From positions 2,063,501 to 2,127,500 of the forward strand of contig JAJGOT010000020.1 in assembly GCA_022457155.1 (NCBI GenBank): 64,000 bases of DNA, written 5' to 3'. Both the position numbers and the translations under genes were made by a program. Origin of the DNA: Cladopsammia gracilis. Lineage: Eukaryota; Cnidaria; Anthozoa; Scleractinia; Dendrophylliidae. Positions 23,585 to 33,226 of this stretch are shown piece after piece (the stretch's first letter is position 1; every line of letters starts with the position of its first letter). Below the pieces are notes generated by a model. That model saw only the letters and a list, made by a program, of their open reading frames with translations, searched no databases and was not told where the DNA came from.

Positions 23585-23890
23585 TAAGGCTACATAATTC
23601 TTTTTGACAGATTATAAAAAAAATTTTCACTAAGGCAGAGGTTACATTTTCTTAGTATCCTCCATTTCACATTGAAGGGTTTCTTTGCCATTTTGAGGGT
23701 CCAAATGTGTTTTGATAGTTCAGTCTCGTTTCTTTTCTTGTGGTTTCGGAAGGATGCTGTGTGATTTCTGTATCGTTCTTTGAAGTTAGTTGCCAGTCCT
23801 ACGTAAGTTTCAGTTGCAGTGCCGGTTGTGACAGTCGCTTGGTACACAACGTTGTTTGTGAGGCATTGTCCGTCGAGGGGTCACCCTGAA
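23585..23890 (-). pseudogene. GIY-YIG endonuclease domain of a Penelope-like element
   Basis: Minus strand frame: [16 protein letters not shown], then TYVGLATNFKERYRNHTASF, NETELSKHIWTLK, WRILRKCNLCLSE. This is the C-terminal GIY-YIG nuclease typical of Penelope retroelements. A T-run frameshift near 23620 shifts the frame; in the shifted frame the sequence reads on (FFIICQKELCSL) to the insertion point and continues at 20509 beyond the DD38E transposon. Upstream the frame meets a stop at ~23884, so the reverse transcriptase is absent (5' truncation). Confidence 0.85.
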
Positions 23891-23930
23891 GAAGACCACT
23901 AAATGTGGTCGAAATATAGGTGTCAGACAA
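23885..23930 (+). other. Degenerate hammerhead-like terminal motif of Penelope type
   Basis: CTGAAGA, stem AGACCAC/GTGGTC, then GAAAT and GGTGTC. The order of core elements fits, but stem I does not pair. Probably a decayed terminal repeat. Confidence 0.35.
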
Positions 23931-24013
23931 AAAAGTATTGGTTCGTCTTCATTTGCGACAAATTTATATTATTTTTATGAAAGACTGGATAAGTGGATGC
24001 TTGTGACAAGTTT

Positions 24014-24086
24014 ATATATACATACATACATACATACATACATACATACATACATACATACATACATACATACATACATACATACA

Positions 24087-24175
<89 letters not shown>
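24014..24175. repeat. (CATA)n then (TA)n microsatellite
   Basis: About 100 bases of CATA units followed by a TA run. Reading frames through it are artefacts. Confidence 0.95.
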
Positions 24176-24177
<2 letters not shown>

Positions 24178-24235
24178 CTACAGGTGAGTTCCACACTGAT
24201 GTATCCAGAATAGTGCTCGACAATAATGGAGCGGT

Positions 24236-24398
24236 TATAACAATGTATGATTACTCACAGTTGTTTCATATAGACTTTAATACAGTTCTGTTTCGTGGAC
24301 CGATGAATTTAACTGATGAGTAGACCGACGCAACATCGGTCCACGAAACAGAACTGTATTAAAGTCTATATGAAACAACTGTGAGTAATCATACATTG

Positions 24399-24403
<5 letters not shown>
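24236..24403. mobile_element. Fold-back element with embedded hammerhead ribozyme, between TA repeats
   Basis: Two ~68-bp arms, almost perfect reverse complements (24236-24305 and 24334-24403), around a 28-base loop. A TA microsatellite lies on each side (24116-24175 and 24402-24451). The second arm contains the 3' half of a complete hammerhead whose 5' half is in the loop. Shares CAGTTCTGTTTCGT with the Penelope 3' region at 20239, so it may be Penelope-derived or retrozyme-like. Confidence 0.85.
24308..24363 (+). ncRNA. Canonical type I hammerhead ribozyme
   Basis: Stem I UUUAA (24308-24312) pairs with UUAAA (24359-24363). CUGAUGA is at 24313-24319, stem II GUAGACCGA/UCGGUCCAC (8 of 9 pairs), GAAA at 24345-24348, stem III ACAG-AA-CUGU, and cleavage is predicted after A24358 (GUA triplet). 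Every invariant core position is present. The upstream arm 24236-24305 is complementary to the 3' half of the ribozyme and could compete with folding. Confidence 0.88.
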
Positions 24404-24454
<51 letters not shown>

Positions 24455-24653
24455 AAACACGCGAGCTGAAAACTAAACCCAAACATTCACGCGAGTGGAA
24501 ATAAGGAACCTACATATATATCTCGTTCTTTAAGCCAGTAAGATGACAAACAACGTGCCACTACACTAAATATCTATCTTACTGTGCTACGCTTTTAAAT
24601 ATAAACAAACACGCTCGGGTGAATTAAGGAAGTGTAAATAAGGAACCTACATA

Positions 24654-24808
24654 CAGCTATTTCAATTAACGTTGTCGGATGAAAAAGGCGAAAAGCCAAG
24701 ACCGCAAGGTTGTATAGGATTTTTATACAATGGCTATTAATCCTAACCCATACTACCTTGCGGTCTTGGCTTTAAGCTTTCATCCGACACCGTTAATTGA
24801 AATAGCTG
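24654..24808. mobile_element. 155 bp hairpin MITE with TA target duplication
   Basis: Ends CAGCTATTTCAATTAACG and its reverse complement, with pairing extending about 60 bases per arm. TA at 24652-24653 and 24809-24810. Sits at the CCTACATA site of repeat Z, the same target as the 143 bp MITE at 10990. Confidence 0.9.
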
Positions 24809-25490
24809 TATATATCTCGTTTTTTAAGCATGAGGCCAAGGCGACCGCAAATACTGCAAAAAACCCGCCACTGCACTAAATATTTACCTTACTGTGCTAC
24901 GCTTTCATATATATTTTCCTGCGCTACGCTTTCAAATATAAACAAACACGCGAGCCGATAACTAAACCCAAACGTTAATTCACGAGAGTGGAAATAACGA
25001 ACCTACATATATATCTCGTTCTTTAAGCCAGTGAGACGACAAACAACGTACCACTACACTAAATATCTATCTTACTGTGCTACGCTTTTAAAGGCCCGCT
25101 GCGGAGCCCCATACTCAAAGAACCTATGCCCGTCATTTTTCATGGTCATGGCTAGCGGAATGTTTCGCGGGCGGCGACTGTGCATGTGTGTCCGAGCGTT
25201 GAGCAGGCTAATTCGCGGGCGCAAATGACGTCACAAAACATGCGCGTATGACGCCACACAACATCCGGCCAATGTCACGTCAGCTCGGAAAACACTTTGG
25301 AGCTTTATTTAGCGGAGAAAACCCTTCCAAATTAAAGTAGTTATTTCCCTACATTTTTTCGCTGTTTGCTATTCAAGACAGGGATACTAATTGAGGGATA
25401 CTCAGAAGCCTCTATAGTGGAAAAAGAAGAGCTTACAGGGATAAAATCTTGCTTCGAGGAACTTCATACGTTTCAATCAACGCAGGTGCA

Positions 25491-25557
25491 ATGCCGGGCA
25501 GTTTCTTACCTCGGATTTCAGAACTGAAGAAGCGGAGATGTAAAGAATTTCTTAAAG
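25491..25557 (+). CDS. Possible orphan first coding exon in family X
   Basis: ATG at 25491 (MPGSFLPRISELKKRRCKE...) runs 22 codons to a GTAAAA donor at 25558. In copy B the same region (31390-31470) is degenerate, but GAACTGAAGAAGCGGAGAT and the donor GGTAAAG are kept. This suggests that family X carries the 5' end of some gene. Confidence 0.3.
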
Positions 25558-25571
25558 GTAAAACAAATTCC

Positions 25572-28373
25572 AGGCCTACTCTGGGACCCTAAGTCGCCGT
25601 AACTTTAGGCGACTTTAAGCGATTTAAGGCGATTTAAGGCGACTTAAGGCGACTTAAGGAAAAATTAGTCCAAAATATTGGCGACTTAAGGCGACTTAAG
25701 GCGACTTTAGGCGACTTAAGGCGATTTAAGGCGACTTAAGGCAACTTAAGGCGACTTAAAGTGACTGAAGGCAACTTCAGGCAACATAAAAGTGTTTCTA
25801 AAAAGTGATGAAACAAAAGTTATTGACAGTCTCTTCATCACTATACCTAAATACCAAGCCACTGGTCTCTGGAGAGAAATATGAGACAGGATTCAAGCCA
25901 GGTCCGATTGAGTCAGGACTTAAGCCAGTTTGCGACCAAGGACTCCAGTTCAGGTCAGACATAGAGTTAGGGTTAGGGCTACAGCTTGAGTCCTGACATG
26001 AATCCTGGCATTCATGATAGTTTGTCTCATATTTCAATAAACAAAATTATTACAATCAGTTCACTTGGTCTCAGATAGACTTAAGTGACCGTAAATCTCC
26101 AGTTTCCAGATTTTAAAGCCCCTTTTAGCTATACTGAGATTCAAACTATTACAATAACAACAACAACATATAAATAATATGAATGCTAAATTGTATTATG
26201 AACATTAATTAGCCAAACAAGAGGCAGGAACAATATTACTTATCTAGAATGAGAAAAAATTCAGTTAGCTGCTTAAATGTTTTTAAGATATTGCAATAAA
26301 AACAATAATCATACAAAAATATAAAGATCATATACACTGCCAAATAAAATCTTGGTGAAAAAATCCAACTTTTTTACTTAAAAATGGATACCTGATCTGA
26401 ATCAAACTAACATACATTTTCCTTGACTTATTTATACAACAATGAACAAAGGCATCAAATTAGTTAATTAAAAATCACTTCTCGATTTCACATATTACAT
26501 AAATTTGGTTAATTTATCTGCCACTGTTGTGGCAGTTGCACAGTCAATTTTGGCTCGAAAGCTTGACAAACGACATCCAAAACTGTTTGGTCAGGCACCC
26601 AGCCAATTTGTTGTTCTCCTGCCTTAGTCCAATTAGAATATTCCAATATCATATTTGGTACCGTAAGCGAGGGTCCTTCTCAATAGCGCATCTTTCCCAT
26701 TTTCTCCAACTATTTGTCCGGCTCCTGAAAACTTGGATGTTCCACTGATAGGGAACCGAACCCTCGTAGGAGACGTTCTAGCAGGGTTGAGTAGTTCTGC
26801 TTCCAGGCCCGAAATGCTCTCACACTTTTCCACCTGGCAACATTTTTAATTTAACCTGTCAAAACAAAACTAAATAGTGTTACTGATGAGGCTGTTGACA
26901 GATTTACCGGTGTAGAAGTTAATTATTACCTCAAAAATTTCCAGAAAATAATGGATCACAAATGAATGCACAGCAAATGACAGAGTTGACAATATTTACA
27001 TTGGCGTCCGCCATTTTGATTCTCCCAGAATTCCTTTCCAATCGTAGATGGTTTCCATGCTTCGCGCGTTTCTTTTCCTCCCGCGCTCGCTTGACCAATA
27101 AATTTCAGAAATTTACATCTACCTTACCTTGAATTGAGTTGTCGGAATTAGTTTTCTTTTCGCAATACAAGCAGGAAGCCAGTCAATGGCTACAAGAACG
27201 ATTTCAAAAATCCAGGCCAGCTTGATTGACAATCTACGCCACGAAGGTAAAGCACGTGAGTGGTAGCCTAGAGGGAGCCACAAAGCCTAGTCAGGCTGTA
27301 CTGTAAAGTGGGAATGTGTTTCAATTTCAACAACAGCAACACTAAAGCTTTGGCTTTGTTTGCCGAATCAATTGAGTGCTAATTTTCTGAACATGAGTGC
27401 GCGCGCGCCCGCGCGCGTGGGCATCCATGTTCCAAAAAGATGTCACGTGGTCAAAACATGTGGCGGCCATGTTTGCTCGAGTGAGGCAAATTTTCCCGCT
27501 GGAAGCAGCTGCAAATCCTTTGCACATTCCTGCTTAATGGTTGATAACAAGAAATCCTTTTGACCTTTGTGACAGAGAGCCATCATAGTAACATAATCAA
27601 CGCAAATTTTGCAATCTTAAGCGTATAGGTTGATTTAAATTCTTTGCTTCATCAAACTGTCAAGAAGATGACATATACAAGTTGTAAAGAAGTTCAAGCT
27701 TTCAAACGTTCAGCTACGATTGGTTGTAAATAGAATAATGTTGGATGGCTAGAACGCAGCTTAGAGGTTGTATGCGGGAGAAATGGCCCATTTTTGGTTG
27801 CTCTTTCACGTTGGATAAGTAAGCTTAAAAGTTAAGTACATTTGTATACAGTTACATTACCTTTGGTTAAGCTTATGATCTTTTCAAGCTTACTTGCTCA
27901 ATGTAAAAGTGATAAGCAATAATTGGGCTTAACCCCAAAATACTTTTCAAATTATTGTGATCTTAGTGATCCAGAACAGCTCTCACTGTTGTTATAATAC
28001 CCTGAAGGTGAAGGAATGCCTGCACCATTACAGTATATCAGTATTGACTGCTGATCAGCAGTGTTTCTTTTTTATGATGTTGCTCATATTAAGTGTTGAT
28101 TATAATATAAGTCACAACTTCATCCTTTCAGCAACACTTTGTCCATGAAATATAAGTAAACCTATAGAAATAGTTGTCAATGTTTTGAAGATGAATGAGT
28201 GTACCCTCCTTGGAGATGGACCTTTTTATTTTTAAGGGTTGGGGGGTTGGGCATTTTGTTTTAGCAAGCATTATTTTTTTACCATCTTGAGGCTGTGCAA
28301 GAATTTTTTTGTGATTTTTCCATACTTTTCTATACTTTATCTGTGCGTGAATTTTTTTTCTTGGTATTTGCCC

Positions 28374-28404
<31 letters not shown>

Positions 28405-28572
28405 AAAATAATAAATAAAATAAATAAAATGGTTAAGCGACTTTAGGCGACTTAAGGCGACTAAAGGCGACTTAAGGCGACTTTAGGCGACTTAAGGCGA
28501 CTAAAGGCGACTTAAGGCGACTTTAGGCGACTTAAGGCGACTTAAGGCGACTTAAGGTCCCAGAGTAGGCCT
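25572..28572. mobile_element. 3001 bp inverted-repeat element with 6-bp target duplication
   Basis: AATTCC is present on both sides (25566-25571, 28573-28578). Family X copy B shows the uninterrupted order of the flanks. Ends are AGGCCTACTCTGGGACC and its reverse complement. Both subterminal regions are filled with GGCGACTTAA-type 9-10 bp repeats (25590-25790 and 28435-28560). Contains a C run (28371-28394) and a GC-rich, promoter-like interior. No transposase found. Six-base duplications and AG termini recall Polinton-type ends, but the size and lack of genes make the class uncertain. Confidence 0.8.
27186..27246 (+). CDS. Possible captured first exon inside the 3.0 kb element
   Basis: ATG at 27186 (MATRTISKIQASLIDNLRHE) ends at the donor GTAAAG (27247). 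Upstream 27000-27120 is CpG-rich and resembles an animal promoter, as does 27390-27500. No further exons are identified. It could be a captured host 5' end. Confidence 0.25.
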
Positions 28573-29235
28573 AATTCCATTTTTCGATGGGAATTTATGT
28601 TGATATCAATCTGTAATTGACTTTTTCTCTGTGTTCTTGTTAGTTTTGAAGAATTGATTATAAAATGTGCTCAGTCGTTTCATTTCTTTCATCGAAGACA
28701 GCTCGGCCTCGATGCGCTATAAATGGTTCGAGTTTTGATTTTAAACATAAACTTTTGGAGATTTGAATAAAATTTTACGAAAGAAGATTGTGTTGTCCAT
28801 TTTTATGTGTTTGTTTACATTGGTTGAAAAGCGATTTTATGTAAACAAAACAAGACTTGGATTTTATAGTTCTAACTTCCCTCGCGTGGCCTTATGCAAA
28901 TATGTTTGTGTAATTTTTGCAATTTTGATTTCCAAATCAGTTTCTCGGGCAATTTTTATAAGCAACAGGTGCATTTTATTCGGAAATTAGTCGTACTAGT
29001 TGTTCTAGACGGAGAAAAATTGTTCAGTTTTTGAACTTTTGTATGGTTTAAATGTTCTGTGCAGACGGTCGCGTAATTCTGTTTTTGAGAATTGCCAAAA
29101 TTGAAAAAAAGCCCGGCGGCAGTCAATCTTAATTCTTGTGCTTCCGACCTTTCACCTTAGTTAAGTTTATCATCGGCTTTCTGTTCAGAGAGCGACGCTG
29201 TTAGGCTCAGCCTATCTGTATATATTAAAGCAGAC

Positions 29236-29914
29236 AGAAGTTCGAACTACTTTAAAAGACAAACTTTGAGGCTTTCCGTGCTGCAGTTCAGCTAGTGATA
29301 AAAATTTGTTGTGTTCATCTTTCAAATGTTTCACTTTCGTAGCACCCCTAAAGAACCAATCTCAATAGAAGATAGGGCAGTTATCCATTCTTATAAGTGA
29401 GTTGTGCCATAACATTTGTTCAAGAAATTGTTTCTCGGACGTTATGTTTTCATCAAAATTGATTTCCGCCCAGATTGAGAGTATCTCGTTTATGAAACTA
29501 TTCTTAATCTTGAGATTCTCAATGGTATCTTTCATGTTTAAGTTGCTAGTGAGGACTGTTGTCCCTCAAAATCGCTCTTACTCTATATAAAAAAAAAATA
29601 TCAGTTCCATTTTCCATGGTTCTCTTCATCCAGATAATTTTTAATCAATGTACCGGTAGTAATAATCGTTAATTATAATATCTCGTACGAAAATTTTTCT
29701 AAGTCCCCCTAATGAGATGTAATTCACGGACCGTGGTTTCTTAAATACGGACCGTCTGTTCAGTTCACGAACCGTACGCTCCGTACGGATCGACGAACCG
29801 TTTTGGGTACACACAGTTCAACGAAATACACGAAAATATTCTAAGTCCCCCTAATGAGATGCAATTCACGGACCGTGGTTTCTTGAATACGGTCCGTCTG
29901 TTACCGTCTGTTAC
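29236..29914. other. Right end of the composite block with ~145 bp duplication
   Basis: CTAAGTCCCCCTAATGAGAT and ATTCACGGACCGTGGTTTCT occur twice (29700 and 29845). Between them lies an ACCGTACGCTCCGTACGG motif akin to 10310-10800. No gene. Confidence 0.6.
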
Positions 29915-30325
29915 CGTACTAAGTGCCGTTTGTTTTAATATTCAACAATCGGCTCGCATTACAATTCAATCACAACTATAAACATTTAACTGAGCTGCAC
30001 AATAATCCAGGACAAAGTCCAACACGTTTTCTATCGATCGTAGCTGATCGTCCATCGAAGTTGAAGTATAACTTGAATATTCTTTTGCTGTTGTGACCGC
30101 TTAATGTGAGATTTACAGGAACATTTATTCCGCCCCCAATACAGGGTTACCTTTTTACGACTAAGGCTTTAAATATTTCAGTTGCTACGACTAACGACTA
30201 AAATTTGGTTAGCTAAAGTTTTACAGCTAACGTCCGGTTAACGCCATTGAGACCCTCCACTGAGACATCCGTAAATGGATACAGCTCAATTAGGTTTAGT
30301 AGGAGTTTTTTTAAAACACGACTAA

Positions 30326-30445
30326 GGCCCAGTTCAAACGTCGAACTTCACATGTGCCGAACCTAATGCAAATTAGCAAGAACAATAGATTTTGCTCATT
30401 TGCATTAGGTTCGGCACATGTGAAGTTCGACGTTTGAACTGGGCC
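30326..30445. mobile_element. 120 bp PIF/Harbinger-type MITE
   Basis: GGCCCAGTTCAAACGTCG and perfect reverse complement; nearly the whole element is a hairpin. TAA duplicated (30323-30325, 30446-30448). The right arm at 42481-42495 shows the uninterrupted CTTAGTCGTG. Confidence 0.92.
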
Positions 30446-30840
30446 TAAGGAGTTGTTTAGCTTCCTTCATACCAGATTTCGTGCTTTTTAAAATGAGGAA
30501 ACAGTAGAATTTTCGCGTACAATTTGATTACGTCTTGAAAATATGTTCCTGTACGAGTCTTGCTGTTTTGAAATACTGTTGATAAGTGCTGATAAATCAG
30601 TATTACCAATTGGGAGCATGAATTTTCTGATCTAAGTTCGAAAACATTATTAGACTTGAAATTGTTTTTATCATATAAACTCAATTACAATGTTCCAGTC
30701 AGTACACAAGGATCTAGCACTTCACTGTTGTTTTAACCCATGTTTACATAAAAATCACCAAGGGCCAATCTTTTAAGTAAAGCTGGTAATTAATCGTATG
30801 GATGACTGATAATTGTTCAATCTTTGAACAGAGAACAAAT

Positions 30841-30978
30841 GGAGTTTCTTTTTACCACATGTTACTCTCTGTTAAAAACGACGAGAAGCAATTGACACTA
30901 TTTTTAAGTACTGGCGCAGGTTTGGGGAAGACAACAATAACACAATGTTTGTATGAGGCTATTGATAATAGCGGAGCT
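30841..30978 (+). pseudogene. Helitron/PIF1-like helicase fragment, left copy
   Basis: Frame NGVSFYHMLLSVKNDE, then LTLFLSTGAGLGKTT with a Walker A motif and QCLYEAIDN. This resembles the start of Helitron PIF1-type helicases (FYH..L, F.S.GAG.GK, LY.A). The frame ends where family X copy B was inserted. The mirror copy at 42068-41831 continues further. Confidence 0.65.
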
Positions 30979-32167
30979 CTGCGGGCCGAAGGCCCGCGCG
31001 GAGCGCCATACTCATAGAACCAGAGAACCATAGAACCCATGTCCGTCATTTTTCATGGTCATGGCTAGCGGAATGTTTCCCGGGCGCGTTGTGTGCCCGC
31101 CGCCGCCGCCGGCGCCGTCGCTTAGGTTTAACTCGCGGGCACGTAGACCGTCGCAAAACATGCGCGTATGACGGCACACAACAACTGGGACATTTGCAAT
31201 TTCACGTCACCCGGGAAAACACTGCTGTGTTTAGCGGAGAAAACCGTTTAAATTAAAGTCGTTATTCTTCTGAATTTTTTCGCGGTTTGCTACTCAAGAC
31301 AGGGATACGTATTAAGGGATACTCAGAAACCGCCAAAGTGGAAATAGAAGAGCTTTCAGAGATAAAATATTGCTTCGAGGATGGGAGCAATACGGGAAGA
31401 TGTTTGTCACTTCGGGTTTCAGAACTGAAGAAGCGGAGATTTAAACAATTTCCAAGCAGTGGAGGGACTTAAAGGTAAAGCAAAATACATTTTTCGATGG
31501 GAATTTATGTTGATATCAATCTGTGATTGACTTTTTTTGTGTTCTCGCTAGTTCTCGGGAGAATTGTTTATAACGCGCTCAATTAAATTCACTTGTTTTG
31601 ATTTCTTTCATCGGAGACATCTCGGCCTGGATGAGCTCTTAATGGTTCGCGTTTTGCTTTTAAACATAAACGTATGGATATTTGAATAAAATTTTTCGAA
31701 AGAAGATTGTGTTGTCCATTTTTATGTGTTTGTTTATTCATTACATAGGTTGAAAAGCGATTTTATGTAAAAACAAAACAAGACTTGGATTTTATAGTTG
31801 TAAACTTCACTCGCGTGGTCTTATACAAATATGTTTGTGTATTTTTTGCAATTTTGATTTCCAAATCAGTTTCTCGGACAATTTTTATAAGCAGCAGGTG
31901 TATTTTATTTGGAAATTAGTCGTACTAATTATTCTAGACGGAGAAAAAGTTGTTTTTGTGAACTTTTGTACGGTCTAAATATACTGTGCAAACGGTCGCG
32001 TAAGTCTGTTTTTGAGAATTGCTAAAATTAAAAGATAGCCCGGTCGTCAATTTTATTCTTGTGCTTCCGACCTTTCACCTCAGTTAAGTTTATCATCGGC
32101 TTTCTGTTCAAAGAGCGACGCTGTTAGGCTCAGGCTATCTATATGTATATATATATATATATTAAAT
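30976..32167 (+). repeat. Family X copy B (1.2 kb)
   Basis: Inserted into the helicase relic; the right arm reads GATAATAACTCAAGTG without it. Begins with a GC-rich palindrome (GGGCCGAAGGCCC) and ends in a TA microsatellite. Same orientation as copy A. No inverted ends or clear target duplication, so the mechanism is unknown. Confidence 0.8.
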
Positions 32168-32519
32168 CAAGTGAAAAACCAGACCAGTTGAAACTTGCTA
32201 CAGACACAAGTCAAGAGGGCTGCATAACCATTACCAATTACATGCAAACAAAATTGTCAAAAGAGAGAAATTGAACTCAAGAAACCACGCACCCTAGCCT
32301 AAATGCCCAATTGCAACATCAAAATCAATATTCGGACATAATATGACAGCATTGCAGGATGGGAAAAACTTACAGGAGATAGCCCGAACGACACTTTGAT
32401 TGTTTTTATGTTTCCCGTTTTCCGCGGGACGACTTTCACTGGTCTGAATGGTTGACACGCGACCTCGTGATTTGGCGTGCCCATAATCACGTTCTCGTTT
32501 TCAAATAGCCGAGTCAAGC

Positions 32520-32848
32520 GGTTAAGCCTAAAGAATACCGTTTAGATGGACGTCGGACACCTTATTGAAACTTACATAACGGAGTAACTGGTTAGCTTTC
32601 AGTTGATATAGTTAAATTTAGGCTTGAACAACTCGAGAAGCTAGGTGGTACAGTGATACAGTGGTACGGTAGGCTATCTAAGCCTAAGCCTAGCTGAGGT
32701 CACAAATTCAATCCTGAGTGGGGGATTTTAGATTTTCTTTTTTACACTTAAAAATTTATTGAAAATAAAATTCTAAGTGTCGACATTACGTTATATAAGT
32801 CTTAATAAGGTGTCCGACGTCCCTCTAAGCGGTATTCTTTATGCACAA
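32520..32848. mobile_element. 329 bp insertion with 11-bp target duplication and tRNA-like core
   Basis: CCGAGTCAAGC occurs at 32509-32519 and 32849-32859. The right arm (41590-41600) has one copy. Internal inverted repeats share AAAGAATACCG and GACGTCGGACACCTTATT (~50 bp). Between them 32635-32710 looks tRNA-like (GTGGTACGGTAGG, then CAAATTCAATCC as a B-box). Either a Mutator-type MITE or a SINE inside one. Confidence 0.75.
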
Positions 32849-33226
32849 CCGAGTCAAGCCACTAGCATTTGGACTTTACCGTAAAAGAAATCACATTTTT
32901 CGATGGGAATTTATGTTGATGTTAATTTGTGATTGACTTTTTCTTTGCGATCTCGTTAGTTTTCGTTGAGGGGGAAGGGGTGCGTGACTCAGTTAAAATA
33001 GACCGTAAAACCTTGTTATCAGGCAAGCGGGCTACCAGTGTAGCCTCCTGTTTACATACAGTCGCGGCTGTCTTGATTAAAATAAATGCGCTTATCTAGT
33101 TCTTTCTGCCTGTTTCCTGTATTTTGTGAATGAGGAACTTGTGCATCTTGCCGGTAACCCATGTAATTGTGCGTGTTTTATAAAATCTGTCTTTAAGCGT
33201 TTTAGTTAAATATATTTGACTTCGAG

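Larger units (their letters stand above)
10820..25091. repeat. Interrupted ~152 bp tandem array (repeat Z)
   Basis: Units contain AAACAAACACGCGAGC, CACGCGAGTGGAAATAAGG, ATATATCTCGTTCTTTAAGCC, GACAAACAACGTGCC and CTTACTGTGCTACGC in this order. Pieces are at 10820-10989, 11133-11169, 19741-20130, 24452-24653 and 24809-25091. Adjacent unit starts (24452, 24604) give a period of ~152 bp. All the large insertions of this region are inserted into or between these units, and neighbouring intact units show the empty target sites. Confidence 0.75.
25092..29235 (+). repeat. Family X copy A, split by a 3.0 kb insertion
   Basis: 25092-25571 and 28579-29235 together match 30976-32167 (copy B) in the same orientation. 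Landmarks are CATTTTTCATGGTCATGGC, AAGACAGGGATAC, TTTTTCGATGGGAATTTATG and GAGCGACGCTGTTAGGCTCA. Starts with a GC-rich, promoter-like segment. Confidence 0.85.
10243..29914. other. 19.7 kb left-only composite block
   Basis: Between mirrored blocks c and d the left arm holds 19.7 kb, while the right arm has only ~530 unrelated bases (42940-43473). Both ends carry CCGTACG/ACGGACCG-rich repeats (10250-10800 and 29735-29915), as if the whole block were one element or locus that later took in nested insertions. Contents are listed separately. Confidence 0.6.
29915..33226. repeat. Left arm blocks d and e (mirror 41219-42940)
   Basis: 29915-30975 mirrors 41950-42940 and 32168-33226 mirrors 41219-41955. 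They are interrupted on the left by a MITE (30326-30445), family X copy B (30976-32167) and a 329 bp insertion (32520-32848), none of which is present on the right. Confidence 0.9.

Noticed and set aside
23923..24486. Reading frames of Tyr-Ile or Tyr-Val-Cys-Met repeats
   Set aside because: Translations of TA and CATA microsatellites.
25798..26037. Short frames inside the 3.0 kb element
   Set aside because: No domain, no codon structure, repeated GGACTC-type words only.
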